A stretch of DNA of 64,000 bases from contig NC_089180.1 in assembly GCF_947507565.1 (NCBI RefSeq), positions 2,542,001 through 2,606,000 of the forward strand, read 5' to 3'. A program made the position numbers and the translations under genes. The DNA is from Oscarella lobularis (taxonomy: Eukaryota; Porifera; Homoscleromorpha; Homosclerophorida; Oscarellidae). The notes under the pieces are model-generated. The model was not told where the DNA came from, did not search any database, and saw nothing but the letters and a program-made list of their open reading frames with translations. Positions 12,127-22,844 of the stretch are shown here, one piece after another. The number at the start of each line of letters is the position of its first letter. Within the stretch, counting starts at the first letter, position 1.

Positions 12127-12250
12127 ATATTCAGAGAAACCTTTAATTATTTAACAAGCAATACTAAAACACAGGCTGACTTGCCAAACGTGCCATTCTC
12201 GCACCCAAATGACGCTGTTCATCAAATAAACGATACTATGCTTCAGCGTA
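12127..12250 (+). pseudogene. Short Helitron helicase fragment
   Basis: About 40 codons read TQADLPNVPF, HPNDAVHQINDTMLQRI. This matches the stretch AERAILAPRNDAVNQINDT in the Pif1-type helicase at 46890-46965 in this window. The rest of the 177-aa open frame is the repeat described next, not helicase. A small fossil only. Confidence 0.6.
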
Positions 12251-12269
12251 TACAGTGCGGTGCAAAATT

Positions 12270-12650
12270 CATTATAGGACGAATGCGGCCAACTTCGCGT
12301 CCTGACGGAGACACAGATATGTCTGATACTCCGTGTGCACGAATTCCACCGTTCTACTGGCTCACGAAAGCAACGACTTTTAACTCCTTGCGTTCTCACA
12401 CAGCAAAAAACGCAAATATTCAACTTTCTTTTTTTGACGTGTACTTTTGGGATATTGAGCGGTGGATTTCGGGAGCACTAAACGAGAACGAAAAAGAGAA
12501 CAGCTTTCGTGAGGTAGTGTTTTTCTTTCGCGCGAGCGAAGGGATTCTTGTTAATACTCAACGTGTTTGTGAGGGCGTTTCCGTCTTTGTGAAGCGTCTG
12601 TTCTTTTTTATTTGTTTGGGTCTTCGGTTTTTAAAGCAAAATCTTACTTG
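12270..12650 (+). repeat. Dispersed repeat, copy 1 of a direct pair
   Basis: The sequence from GAATGCGGCCAACTTCGCGTCC to GTGAAGCGTCTGTTC recurs in the same orientation at 14680-15045, about 80-85 percent similar by eye. Its right half also recurs inverted at 54950-55205. The pair brackets the DD82E element in direct orientation. Confidence 0.75.
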
Positions 12651-12820
12651 ATGACATAATTGTGACACCACGGCGACAAAGAGCGCGCTAGCGCCTTTTT
12701 TATTCGTTTGTTGGGTAGACAAACTGTAGAGAGTTGGCAGGGAAGCCTCCTTCAAATCCATGAGAGAATAGCGTGGAGGTTATATAAGGTAGAGAGAAGT
12801 GCGAGAAGCAGAAAGAGTAA
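12650..12820 (+). promoter_or_regulatory. TATA-containing repeat segment (promoter-like)
   Basis: GAGGTTATATAAGGTAGAGAG (12776-12796) is a good TATA-box context about 180 bp upstream of the transposase start. The same segment, with the TATA box, recurs at 31740-31865 on the plus strand and inverted near 54790-54900. Promoter function is inferred from the motif only. Confidence 0.45.
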
Positions 12821-14583
12821 CTACTCTCCGTCCGCGTTCAGTTGGCCTCCGGAAGATGATAATGAAGGAGGGTTGGAAAAGAGACTAATTAGGCTAATTA
12901 ATATAACAACAAACAGATTTGTTTTAACTTAACGCACGCGATTTGCTCACGCTTTATGCATCATGTTGGGAAGAAAAGGAGTCCGAGTTACGTCCCGAGA
13001 GAGGCGTCTAATTGCCCGCTTCCGATTGTGGCTGGAGAAGGAACGAGACACTCCTCCAAAAAATCGAATCGGCGTTCACCAAGTGGAGAAGAGGCTGAAG
13101 GCAGCTACAGGCGTTTCCATAGAGAATCTAAAGAGAAAGGGGAGGTGGATATTTCTCCCAAAAAGCGGAATCGATATTCAAAGACACGCATGAGAATTAA
13201 TCCTGACGATTTTGACAGAGCAGCAATTCGACGAACGGTGCATGAATTCTACGAAAGAAAAGCGTATCCTACACTAACAACACTGCTCGCCTCCGTTAGA
13301 CAGAAAGGTGTATTTGAAGGAGGTCGAACTGCACTTGCTATGCTTCTAAAAAATATTGGCTTCAGACACTGCAAAAGAAACGACAAGGTTTACTTTTATG
13401 AGAGACCGGAAATCATTCGTCAACGTCATTCGTTTCTTCGGTCAATTAAGAAATATAGAGAGGAAGGCCGTCCGCTTGTATTTCTGGATGAAACCTGGGC
13501 TAATGCCCACATTTCGAAAGAAAGGATATGGCTCGACGATAGTGGAAGAGGCGGATGGAAGAGACCTTCTGGCAGAGGCCAGCGTTTAATAATCCTTCAT
13601 GCTGGATCAAAAAATGGTTGGATACCAGGAGCGTCTCTTGTTTTCCGCTCTAAGAAAAGCAGTGGTGATTACCACGATGAAATGAATGCTAAACATTTTA
13701 ACGAGTGGTTTGAGCATCAATTATTACCCCACTGCCCCGATCAATCTGTTATTATATTAGATAATGCGCCCTACCATAATGCCGTAACAGAAAAAATTCC
13801 AACAAAATCTTCAAGAAAGGGAGAGATGCAAGCTTGGCTTACCAAGCATCAAATTGACTGGGATGTACACGACTTGAAAAGAGAACTGTATGAGAAAATC
13901 AGAAGGGCTGCTCCAAAAAAGTCATTTGTAACCAACAGGCTTGCCTCAGATCGAGGCTTTGTTGTGCTACGTAGTCCTGTTGCTCATTGCGAGCTTAATC
14001 CTATTGAGCTCGCGTGGTCTCAAGTAAAGGGTTTCCTGAGAAAGAACAATACAACTTTCAAGCTCAAAGATTTGGAAGAGCTCGTACCTCAAGCGTTTGA
14101 AGCCGTTACTCAAACGATGTGGGAGGCATTCTGCGGACACGCAGAGAAGGAAGAGCGACGGTTTTGGGAGAAGGATGGGCTTCAAGAGGAAGCAGTCGAC
14201 GATTTTGTAATAAGGTTCGACGTCAGCGACGACGAGGACGAAAGTGACGACGCTACTGCTACTAGTAGGCTATGTGATGACCCATCAGAAGGCGAATCAA
14301 GCGACGAAGACGACGATTACGACGAGAACGACCGATGTTTACTTGAGACTGATCGCGTGACGGACATGACGTAAGACGTAAGTTAATTAGTGGTCAATTA
14401 GAGTCTTTGATATGCGTCACGCTGCTGTAACTTTTGCAATTGCCGTAACCGTTTCGAAACGCAAACCAGTGTATAGCGCGCGCTCAGCGGTTTCGAAAGA
14501 AGTGAACATCGCCTTTCTACGCCATACAGAACCTCATCTACAACCGTTTTTCTAGAGGCCAACTGAACGCGGACGGAGAGTAG
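12821..14583 (+). mobile_element. Tc1/mariner-superfamily element, DD82E (Sailor-like)
   Basis: The ends are perfect 29-bp inverted repeats: 12821-12849, starting CTACTCTCCGTCCGCG, and 14555-14583, ending CGGAGAGTAG. Between them lies one transposase gene on the plus strand. The element is about 1.76 kb, a normal size for the IS630-Tc1-mariner group. No clean TA duplication is visible directly outside the repeats. Longer imperfect direct repeats (12270-12650 and 14680-15045) lie outside and may be part of the original unit or of a host repeat. Similar end-like sequence (TACTCTCTGTCC..GAGTTGGCC) occurs at 31870-31895. Confidence 0.75.
12956..14374 (+). pseudogene. DD82E transposase with N-terminus in another frame
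   Basis: The main 472-aa frame carries the DDE nuclease: first Asp in VFLDETWANAH, second in VIILDNAPYH, Glu in HCELNPIELAWSQVK. I count 81 residues between the second Asp and the NPIE Glu, which fits the DD82E (Sailor) group rather than DD34E Tc1. The tail is very acidic (DDEDESDD, GESSDEDDD). The first 60 residues of this frame look random. The neighbouring frame (12963-13150) instead encodes a credible DNA-binding head: ERRLIARFRLWLEKE, VEKRLKAATGVSIENL. The two join near SPKKRNRYSKTRMRI at about 13140, so a 1-base shift separates head from catalytic domain. The triad is otherwise intact. Confidence 0.8.
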
Positions 14584-14679
14584 CTGTGACGATATTCTTC
14601 GCATCGTGATTATATGCAGCAATTCTAGGAAAGGAAGCTTTTCTTAGATGAAGTCTATCAGACCCAAGCCGGTCAGGTC

Positions 14680-15045
14680 GAATGCGGCTAACTTCGCGTC
14701 CTGACGAAGACAGATGTGTGTACTCCATGTGAGGGCACGAATTCCACCGTTTTACTGTTTGACGAAAGCAACGACTTTCAAGCCATTGCGTTCAAACACA
14801 GCAAAGAAAACCACATGAATGTTAGCGAATGCAAATTTTCAACTTTTTGCTCTTTGAAATGTCATTTTGGGATAGTCAAACCAATTGTGGGGTGGATTTC
14901 CGAGCGTTAAACGAGTACAAATAAGAGAGCGACTTTCGTGAGGCAGTGATTTTTTTATTCGCGCGAGCGAAGGGATTCCTGTGAATGCTCAACGTGTTCG
15001 TGAGGGCGTTTCCGTCTTTTTGAAGCGCCTGTTCTATTTCAATTC
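14680..15045 (+). repeat. Dispersed repeat, copy 2 of a direct pair
   Basis: Matches 12270-12640 in the same orientation, including CGAATGCGGCTAACTTCGCG, CACGAATTCCACCG and CGCGCGAGCGAAGGGATTC. Confidence 0.7.
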
Positions 15046-15334
15046 GTTAGGCTAGGAAAAGAAGAAAGAACCGGAACTAATTTGTAATCAAGGGAAGCTT
15101 CGAGTTTAACAATACAGTATTTCAACTACAAATAATTCAAATAATGGCTATGATAGCCCTGAACAAGTCTAACTTCCCACATGCACACATGTATACATTC
15201 AATCCACAAAGAACTGATGACACAGTAGTGACCGCGGTATCAGTAGCTGAGACAGACGAAATGCTGCACGATGTCAACCACGCTGAGCCTTGGACAATGT
15301 GCCTTTCATTGCAGATAACACTGTTATTGTTTCT

Positions 15335-15619
15335 TCACGCCACTTTTAATGAATCATAATAAATTTGCACTTGGGTTCTGAAGACAACGCGACTTCCAGA
15401 GTACGCTTTCATGTCATTCGGACTCACAAGTACTGTAATCTTGTTTTCTTTGTGAAACACTTCTATTAGAAACATCGTTTCTCCCGGCACCTGACTCCAC
15501 TCACCTCTAACTTTTATATATTTTCTTGCATTACAGTAATAGTCATTAAGCAAGCAGACGTAAAATCCACTGTTTGAAAGTTTAGTGGTACAGTGTATCA
15601 ATTGTGATATTGACGGCAT
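15335..15619 (-). CDS. Unrecognised ORF
   Basis: A 94-aa minus frame with ordinary amino-acid composition (EWSQVPGETMFLIEVFHKE, NKITVLVSPNDMKAYSG). I do not recognise it. It could be an exon of a host gene or chance. No splice partners were identified. Confidence 0.2.
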   Translation of the reverse strand: MPSISQLIHCTTKLSNSGFYVCLLNDYYCNARKYIKVRGEWSQVPGETMFLIEVFHKENKITVLVSPNDMKAYSGSRVVFRTQVQIYYDSLKVA

Positions 15620-15659
15620 AAGCTTTTCTGTAGCGAAACACTGTGTGCAACACTAGTCT

Positions 15660-16340
15660 TTGTACTGCATCGAAGAATTTGGGTCCTTCAAGAATTTGTG
15701 TCCTTCCGGAAAGAATGTCTGTTTGGAGAACGTCCTTTTATTGCAACGTCGTCTACTAGCCACCTTTAGTCTACAATACAACGTTGGGAGTGTATGATGT
15801 CATAATCACGTGATATACGTACAGTAATACGTGTACACGTCTTCAACGGATATATAGTAGTTACAGTGCGTCCAACGTCTAAACGCAAAAAAGTCCCGGC
15901 TAATTTAGCATTTTCCAAACAGTTTTTCCGGTAGCTTAGACTACCGTAAAGTCGGGATATTAATTAAATACGGAGACGGGGTACCCGTTCCTCTGTCTCG
16001 CACGCCTCCGGCGTTGGGCGGCTTCACGTAACATTCACAGTCACACATATTTCGCCCATACCTCAAAAAGAGTTTTTCGATGTACCTGACCCTACACCAA
16101 CCCTAAGCCTTACTAGCGCGCGGGTCCCCTGTGAAGATTCTCTAATAAATGCCAGTTGTTTTATCGAGTAATTTTTTATTTCATGTCTACTTTGTGACGT
16201 TACCTTTATTCATAAAACTAATAAGAACCAACCTCGCCCCTAACCACACCCCCTGCCACCTTAACAATTCGATCGGGGCTAACGCACCAAGTTCTTCTAT
16301 GAGAGATCACTGACCTAAAGAAATTAGTTAAAATAAAGCG
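15660..16340. other. Interval with no recognised gene
   Basis: Contains GGTAGCTTAGACTACC (15930-15945), a small inverted repeat, but no coding region that I can support. Confidence 0.3.
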
Positions 16341-16344
16341 ACAT

Positions 16345-16840
16345 GCAGTCAATGAAATAGAAATTCTTCTTCACCGGCGGAAAGCGTGCAGTTTTTCTTT
16401 GTACTCGGTCGGGACAAACTGAGAAGTATTGGCCCCAACTCTTAGGCCTATGCCAACTCGTTTCTTCCAACGAGATAGCCATTGTGGACTCGCAGCAAAA
16501 TGAGACAATCCCAAACCTCCGGCTCGAAGATCTTTGTTGGAAACGGAAAAACCTTCTGAACGCTGATTCTCTCGGTACGAGAAAACGAGAAAACTCTGCT
16601 GTCAAGATCCTGTGACGCTACAGCGGCCCCGGGATAAATTTTTGCATTTTTTTGAGGTGCCGCGGTTCAACTTTATGAGATCCTCGTATTTTGAATTCCA
16701 CTCACGTATTCGCTTCGGATCGACTTCGAACTCTCTTGCTGTCTTCGAAACGTTCCTCCCGTGCTGTCTTGGCCAGGTAATCGCCGAGCATTTGAATGCA
16801 ACGTTGTAAGATGCATGCCGCTTAGCCATTTGTACGTGCG
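16345..16840 (-). pseudogene. pogo/Tigger transposase, N-terminal half (inverted)
   Basis: Read leftwards from MAKRHASYNVAFK, the sequence shows the first helix-turn-helix (VSKTAREFEVDPKRIREW) and then, in another frame, the CENP-B-like second half: GFSVSNKDLRAGG, FAASPQWLSRWKKRVG, LRVGANTSQFVPTEYK. This is the DNA-binding half of a Tigger transposase. Its catalytic half lies to the right on the opposite strand (17037-17840). It contains frameshifts and stops. Confidence 0.7.
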
Positions 16841-16964
16841 CGACTGATGCAATGCAGGTGCGCAACCGATGCAATTTCTTGTGTTTGGGTGGGCGTTTAC
16901 ACAGAGTGTAACTTACCCTGTACACTATTTTGGGCCTAAAAGGGCTTTCTCGGGTGTGGGCTTT

Positions 16965-17040
16965 ACTCGGTAGTTTACAGTACGGTAGACAAGAGAGACC
17001 ATCGGCATTTGCGTGCGGCTCTGACGGTCGATGTTTGATG
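16965..17040 (-). pseudogene. Ty3/gypsy RNase H tail fossil
   Basis: About 25 codons read YDIKHRPSEPHANADGLSCLP, the usual end of a gypsy RNase H domain. It lies exactly between the two inverted halves of the Tigger transposase. Confidence 0.6.
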
Positions 17041-17840
17041 TCGTACGTTAACATGGACCAAACTATGGTGAGGTTTGACATGCCGTCCAGACGAACTAAT
17101 GCGTTACGAGGTCAGAAAACAATCGGAATCAGGACGACCATAGCCGAAAAGATAGGTTTTACAGACGCCTTAGCAGCGACAGCAAGTGGCAAAAAATTCC
17201 CAGCCTTTATAGTTTTCAAAGAGAGAACCGGCAAGCTAGGTATCTGAATAAGGAAATCTCTTAGGATTCCGGATAATGTTCGTGTCTATGCAAGCAAGAA
17301 TGGTCGGATGACAAGCGAAATGTTTCATACGTGGCTTAGGACAACGTATGAAACGAAACCAGAATGCCGTTTACTCATTTTTGACGAGTACCGTCGACAC
17401 CAATCGAAAGAGAGCCGGCAGATCATGATCAATGAATGCAATTCCAGGAGGCTGTATTTCAATTGTCCAGCCAATGAATCGTAGCCTTAATAAGCCTTTC
17501 AAAGGAAATATTCGAGACTCGTGAAGCTCCTGGATAAAAAGCAGTGGAGGTGAAAAAACTTCACGTGGCAACTTAAAACAGCCTTCAAGGCAAAACGTCA
17601 TTGATTGGGTCTCGGCTTCGTGGAAACAAATATCTGATAAAATCATTGTCAAATCATTTCTTGTTTGCGGAATTTCCAACGCGTTAGACGGCAGTGAAGA
17701 TGAATACGTCGACGACGTTTTTTTCATTGAAGAAAATGATGAAGATGAAGAAGCCACGGAACCAGACTCCAGTTCCAATCCTGAAAGTGATGTTTCCAAT
17801 CTTGAAAGTGATGTTGAGGAAATAGTTTTTTTAGTGACTT
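17037..17840 (+). pseudogene. pogo/Tigger transposase, DDE_1 catalytic half
   Basis: Starts at YVNMDQTMVRFDMPS (first Asp) and continues with IGIRTTIAEKIGFTDAL, ATASGKKFPAFIVFK, then RVYASKNGRMTSEMF and LLIFDEYRRHQS (second Asp). After a frame change it reads VQPMNRSLNKPF, where the third acidic residue, normally Asp in VQPMDxSxNKPF, is Asn. The C-terminus is VIDWVSASWKQISDK, VKSFLVCGISNALDG and an acidic tail. Stops occur near 17245 and 17545. A dead copy. Confidence 0.8.
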
Positions 17841-17988
17841 AGAAGACTAGCGCCGAAACTGTACCTTCCATTTCGCGCATTAATGGGTCTCTGAATAAAA
17901 CATTTCACAACATGGGCGTTTACTACGTGAAAGGTTTTCACAAACACAGAGTAAGCGCCCGCCCCCCTCTTCTGGGCGAAAGTTCTAC

Positions 17989-19461
17989 CAGAGATTAAAT
18001 AGGAGAGGGATACGCAACTCGGGCGTCACGTGACTATTTCGCTGACCCCAGCATTGTTACGGCTAGGTCTCGTATCGGATTCGTATAAGCGTGCGGGATA
18101 AAATCGCTTCGTGGGATTTTCACCAAACCTGCAACCTAGATAGGTAAGTAATCCTTAGACCTAAGGGCTATTTCGCTGCTGGAGTCGTAACGTCCGGGAT
18201 GACGGCAATTTTGCACTCTGAAGACTTTTGCACGAGTTATCTGACTCTGTGCTGAGTAGATTTCGTTGGTGCTGCGTTGTGATTGACTATAGCAGGCAGA
18301 GTAAGCGAATAGGCCATGTTTGAAGGGAAAAGCATCTGCAGCGTCGACGCTATAAGCCAAAACATGCTATTTTTAGCGTGTTTCATACGTCACCGTTTAG
18401 GTTTTCGTTCGATTGTTATCGGTACCGTTTAGAACGAAAGAAGAACTCTTTCTGCATCAAAGAGTCACTCTCGCATTTCATTAGTTGGCTCTACTTAGAG
18501 AATACTCCCTGTTTTTCACGCAAGGGTTCATAAACAGCCGTTTCGTTTTTGCAGAAATTATGACTCGGAAGAAGTTGAAACTCTGCAAGGAGAAGCATTC
18601 GCGATTGCGAGCAGATCGGAAGAGGAAGGAAAAAGCGTTTCCAATCCTAAAAAGGCAGATTTGTGAGTGATCTTTTCGCTGTTGAATTGGCCATATCGTT
18701 TGACAAACCCAATGTGTATATTTATATATAGTGATTCGAATGATTGGCACGAAACCGTTTCGGGAAATACCTTGTGCCTTTCAAGACTACAATATAGCCC
18801 TGAAAGTAACTCAGCCGCACCTCCGACTTTCATATCCCATAGTCTCCTCATCGACGAAAGAGGAATAGCGAAGCTACATGTTGCTGGACTTCCAGTCGAT
18901 TTGAAGGCATGCCCAGCTTTGACACTCTCCGAAATCTCTTCCGACAGCGTCAACTATTCTAATTTTCCTTCTTTCATCGATTTGCTTGAGTCATTAGCGA
19001 TTTGTCCCGGCAATCCCGAGAGCATGTTTGTTGACGTAGTCCAAAAGAAAAAGAAGAAGTGCTTTGTTTCTCGAGGAGGAATTCCGTCGTTGAAGGTTGT
19101 CGCGTGGCCTAATCTTGTCAGCGGATCCTTCTGTTCGACGACTGTGCGCTCAAGAAAATGCGAAATTCTGACTACGTCAGGGCAAAGATGCCAGCCTTGC
19201 CAGCAGACACGTGCCCAGCTCCGAGTTTACTACAAGCGCAGTCAAACGCCGTCCTCGCCACTAACCGCGTCTAAATTTGCTAAAAATTCTTCGTTGTCAA
19301 CGCCGCAAAGATCAGGAAAATTTGCACAATTGGCCCGTAAAGCAAAATTTCAACAACGAAAAATTACGCGAACACCAAACATCGAGCCGTTACAATGCTG
19401 GGGTCAGCGAAATAGTCACGTGACGCCCGAGTTGCGTATCCCTCTCCTATTTAATCTCTGG
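17989..19461. mobile_element. Element with 76-bp terminal inverted repeats
   Basis: Left arm 17989-18064 begins CCAGAGATTAAATAGGAGAG. Right arm 19385-19461 is its reverse complement, with one mismatch noted (GTTAC against GTAAC). Flanks share TTCTA on both sides, a possible 5-bp target duplication. The 1.3-kb interior carries a P-element-like protein fragment. A matching 24-bp end lies at about 31552-31576. Confidence 0.7.
18540..19400 (+). pseudogene. P-element-like transposase N-terminal fragment
   Basis: The open part (about 18732-19400) contains CPGNPESMFVDVV and then a zinc-ribbon-like segment TVRSRKCEILTTSGQRC, CQPCQQTRAQLRVYYKR, followed by a Lys-rich helical region with LSTPQRSGKF. 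CxxC..LR segments of this kind precede the RNase H fold in THAP9/P-type transposases of sponges and cnidarians. A GT..AG intron of about 70 bp (18663-18731) separates it from an upstream piece. No nuclease domain follows inside the inverted repeats, so this is a non-autonomous derivative. The family call is moderate. Confidence 0.45.
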
Positions 19462-19499
19462 TTCTACAAACGCTTATGGGCGTTTACTTGGTAGTTTAC

Positions 19500-20222
19500 G
19501 GTATTGCCCATAAAAGCGCATGCGCTACTATGTGAATTTATCTCAAGGTGGGCCAATATCTCGGGGTAGCAGCGCATGCGCCAATACCTCAAGGTAAGGT
19601 GCCATCTTGCGCAATTGTTGTCGGGTTGCGAGCTTCCCTGTGCCGCCAACGCTATGGGAGAGGTTGTATTCGCAGCGGATCAACTGGATACGGCAAGCCT
19701 GGCAATCGCAGTTCGGTAATTTGCTGCGCTTGGCGTTGCAGACTCCGCTCGCCGGGCGTGCCGCAGAGGGGAGCATCATTTTTCAAGTTTCTACGGGAAG
19801 CGTAACGCTGCTCTGCAGCAATATTTCATTATGCTTTTTGCGAGAAAAGATTTTGCGCTTCTGACGCTATAACGAGGAAAATACTATAAGAGAAGAGAAG
19901 AGAAGAGACCATCCTTCTATATATATGCATGACCTATAGTACCTTTGGTGAACAATTTTCAGTGAGTAATCTTCAAACTGTCCAGTCTCGTCCAAATTCA
20001 AAGGCTACCGAATACTGCTGTCTCCTCCTCCCGTTACCTACGACGTAGCACATCCAAAGGTAGCACATATACATGTATAGGGAAAAGATTTCTATTTACA
20101 GCAATGTCTCTCTTTCTATCAAACGCCAAACTCCATGTACTTCGCCCACGACGGGAGACAAGAATCGCGATTGAAAATTGTCTGCGAATACCCTTGAAGT
20201 AAAGTGTTCGTTAGTTCGGTAC
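19500..20222. other. Interval with no recognised gene
   Basis: Contains the 12-bp palindrome AGCGCATGCGCT (19513-19524) and a short GAGAAGAGAAGAGAAGAG run near 19890. No gene seen. Confidence 0.35.
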
Positions 20223-20537
20223 TCACGCCGGTATTTTGCTGGGCCTGTTGTTGGCGTACTCTCGGAATATTCTGCGGAGGAGCGCCGTCACTCTCGTCAG
20301 CGTCGCTATCGTCGTCTGTTCGTGAGAATGGCCGGGGTCACTATCGTTGTCTGGTCCGGCAACGCTAAGACCGAAGTCGTCATCGCCATTGTCGCTTTCG
20401 TCGCTAATTCGGTACTCTCCATCTGCGTCTTCGTATTCCTCGTCACCGTCGCCGCTAGATTCATCGTCGCTGGTTTCATCGGTGGTGCCGCGCCATTCTT
20501 CGTCGATTTCAACGCCGAATTCAGCTCGCAATTTCAA
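20223..20537 (-). CDS. Acidic unrecognised ORF
   Basis: A 104-aa minus frame from a clear ATG. The first 20 residues are mixed; then come about 60 very acidic residues (DDESSGDGDEEYEDADGEY) and a short basic helix (VTALLRRIFREYANN). Such acidic tails occur in transposases and nuclear proteins. I do not recognise the family. Acidic GA-rich frames also arise by chance. Confidence 0.25.
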   Translation of the reverse strand: MKLRAEFGVEIDEEWRGTTDETSDDESSGDGDEEYEDADGEYRISDESDNGDDDFGLSVAGPDNDSDPGHSHEQTTIATLTRVTALLRRIFREYANNRPSKIPA

Positions 20538-20539
20538 AT

Positions 20540-21690
20540 AAACAACATGTCACGTGATATTTTGCTTGACAGTCAGTTCCCTTTCATCCAAGTAGCGAAC
20601 TTTCGATGAACGATGTAACCAAACACACCGACATAAAAGGCCTTGTGCCAGACTAAAGGTGAAATAAGAATAAAAGTATCACAAGTGAAATCTTCTAACC
20701 CAGTCCGAGCTATTGACAGCGTTGCGCTCTACAAGCCATTTTATTTTAACAGTCTCTCACGAGAGCACTTCGACAAATCCCACTTTGAAATTCGATCAGG
20801 CGGTCAAAAGAGACCGAAATAGGAATAGGATGAAACACCATCAATGTTCTTTTTCGTCTAATCGAACCGTCAGAAAGCCTCCTAAAGATCGCAGCGGCGA
20901 CACAAATTTCGTCTCCCTGCCCAGTTTGGGTCTACCTGCCCGCTATGATCTTACAGTAGATCGGAGACCGTCGCCGCTGTTGATATGCCTTCTGAGTTGT
21001 ATTCGGAGAGCATGTTAAGTGCGGAGAACCTAGACTGCAAGGACATCGACGACAGTTCTCCTACAAATGAGCAAAAACCTGAAGCTGAAGTCCGCTCCTG
21101 GATTGCTGATTTGGAATCCAAAGTGATTGATTTGTCAAAAGAAAATGATGCACTACGGGCCTAGAACAAAACCTAAGGGGAAATTTGCAAAATTGTTTAC
21201 CAACGATCAAATGCATGCAATTCACCGAGATGGAGGAATTGGCGGTATTTCATGGACAATTGAAATTTCTGTACCTGTTAAAGGTGCATTACCGAGAATG
21301 AACTAGGCGGGGATCATCGTGGCAGTTTCTTTATGTTCTCACTGCAACTCGGGAATACTCCTAGAGTTAATTCAGTTTGAAACACCGGTTTGACCTATGA
21401 CGAAAGTGAGGAAATTGAGAATCTGAAGCTGAAGACGATATTGAAGATACAATTGAGACGAAGAGTAGCGAGATTTCAGTTGGAAGAAACATACCGTACA
21501 TATAGAAAGTATTTCATGACAGATGGTAGTATTCTATTCAGATGTACCCGGTTTAGCTATGGTATATGGAGGAACCCTACATGCTTGTCCGTATTTTCAA
21601 AAACTACCCCGGGGTTTAAAGGCACCCTGGTAAACCCCGCTCTATGCTAAATGCGGGGTAATACGTTACTCAAAAACAGGACTTTCTGAA
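20540..21690. other. Interval with weak coiled-coil frame only
   Basis: A plus-strand stretch near 21000-21165 encodes a leucine/acid-rich segment (WIADLESKVIDLSKENDAL) that could be a coiled-coil from a gag leader, similar in style to the one at 3530-3680. Nothing else is recognisable. Confidence 0.3.
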
Positions 21691-21694
21691 TGCG

Positions 21695-22010
21695 TTCAGT
21701 TCCACGAGTCGTCAGGCAATATGCAGCGTCCGACTTTCCTTTTCTCCTGCCTCATTTTCAAATCAATGTATGGTCATAAGCTTCAGACTCAGGGGCCAAA
21801 ATGTTGTCTTCGAAAGAGGCCGTGCATCAGAGTGATCCTCTAGGCCCTGCGTTCTTTGCACTCAAAATGCACGATTCTATTATCTGTCTTTTGCCGATCA
21901 TCCGGAAATTGTGGTTTTGGCGTACCTGAACGACGTTTTTGTTCTTGGGAAGGAATTGTCTCCGTTGAGCGCTAGTGATGCATTGAAGTCGTTTTCAGTG
22001 TTATTCATGT
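21695..22010 (+). pseudogene. Reverse transcriptase fragment, same family as 56.8-58.6 kb
   Basis: The blocks SKEAVHQSDPLGPAFFALKMHDS and, in another frame, VVLAYLNDVFVLGKELSP match VHQGDPLGPFLFAVGIHD and LAYLDVFIISPES of the larger RT pseudogene on this window's right side. The catalytic YxDD box is YLND here. Only the palm motifs B and C survive. Confidence 0.65.
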
Positions 22011-22640
22011 TGACATTGCTAATGAGAAACGCGAAATATTTTCTTTGTTCTGGATAATACAGTTTTTACGCCTCTGAAGTCGATCATCCTTTTGGATGGC
22101 ATGTCTGACCACATCGGCAATGGAAGAGAGTGAAAGGAGCCCTTCGTCCATCACAATCTTGCAACTTTCAATAAACTCTCTTGCTTTGTCAGCGGCACTG
22201 CCGGAATTTTTTGTCCCTCCGTTGTGTGAAAAGGCGATGACGCTTTATAAATCTGTGTAGTATCTCCACCTCCAATGTCTTCTAATAAGTCGAAGAAATT
22301 CATAAAAGCTTCTTCTTTTTCTCTTATGCCCTGGTCTGGTCTTGTGCACCCGTGGTGTATTTGACATCAATCATACTTCTCAGTGTAGCTAATGCAGTAA
22401 CAGTTATAAATCACTACTACTTACACAACAGCTGCCTACCAGCGGTCAACTCTTCTTCCTTTGAGAAACAGAAATAAGAGAACATTTCATCGGGGTGGCA
22501 TTTAATGAATTCCAAAAATCCTTCAAATAGCCCGTACAGAAAAGATCGTAAGCCCGGGAAAGTGAACTAAACACACAATAGAGCTCATCGCGGGCACCGC
22601 CACCAGAGATAATATGAGGCCACCAACACTCACACTACAT
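22010..22640. other. Interval with no recognised gene
   Basis: No supported coding region. The right end grades into a Helitron-type 3' terminus at 22705-22733. Confidence 0.3.
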
Positions 22641-22704
22641 ATAGCAGTATCTCTTTGCCCGTGCTTCGCCACCAACACACACACTATGCTGTGGTATCTA
22701 TTTT

Positions 22705-22733
22705 CCCGTGCGAAGCACGGGCACCAAAACTAG
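22705..22733 (+). mobile_element. Helitron 3' terminus (hairpin plus CTAG)
   Basis: CCCGTGC-GAA-GCACGGG forms a 7-bp GC stem (22705-22721). Eight bases later CTAG (22730-22733) is followed by T. Hairpin, short spacer, CTRR and a flanking T are the hallmarks of a Helitron 3' end. A similar partial motif (GCCCGTGCTTCGCC) lies about 65 bp upstream. Confidence 0.8.
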
Positions 22734-22844
22734 TATATCAAAAGAGCAATTCATCTGTCGAGTAAAGGTGACACAGAGCTACCTTTCCCTGCCCCTCCCC
22801 CCTCGTGTGCATGATCAAGTGGCACGTTATCAGCTCGCAGTTGG

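Noticed and set aside
12118-12651. 177-aa ORF as a gene
   Set aside because: Only about 40 codons are helicase-derived; the remainder is a dispersed repeat that is open by chance.
17371-17799. 142-aa Ser-rich minus-strand ORF
   Set aside because: It is the complement of the Tigger C-terminal coding region read on the plus strand, which has clear family motifs.
20178-20609. Hydrophobic plus-strand ORF that looks like a membrane protein
   Set aside because: It is the reverse of a GA-rich acidic frame; such complements give Val/Ser/Ile-rich artefacts.
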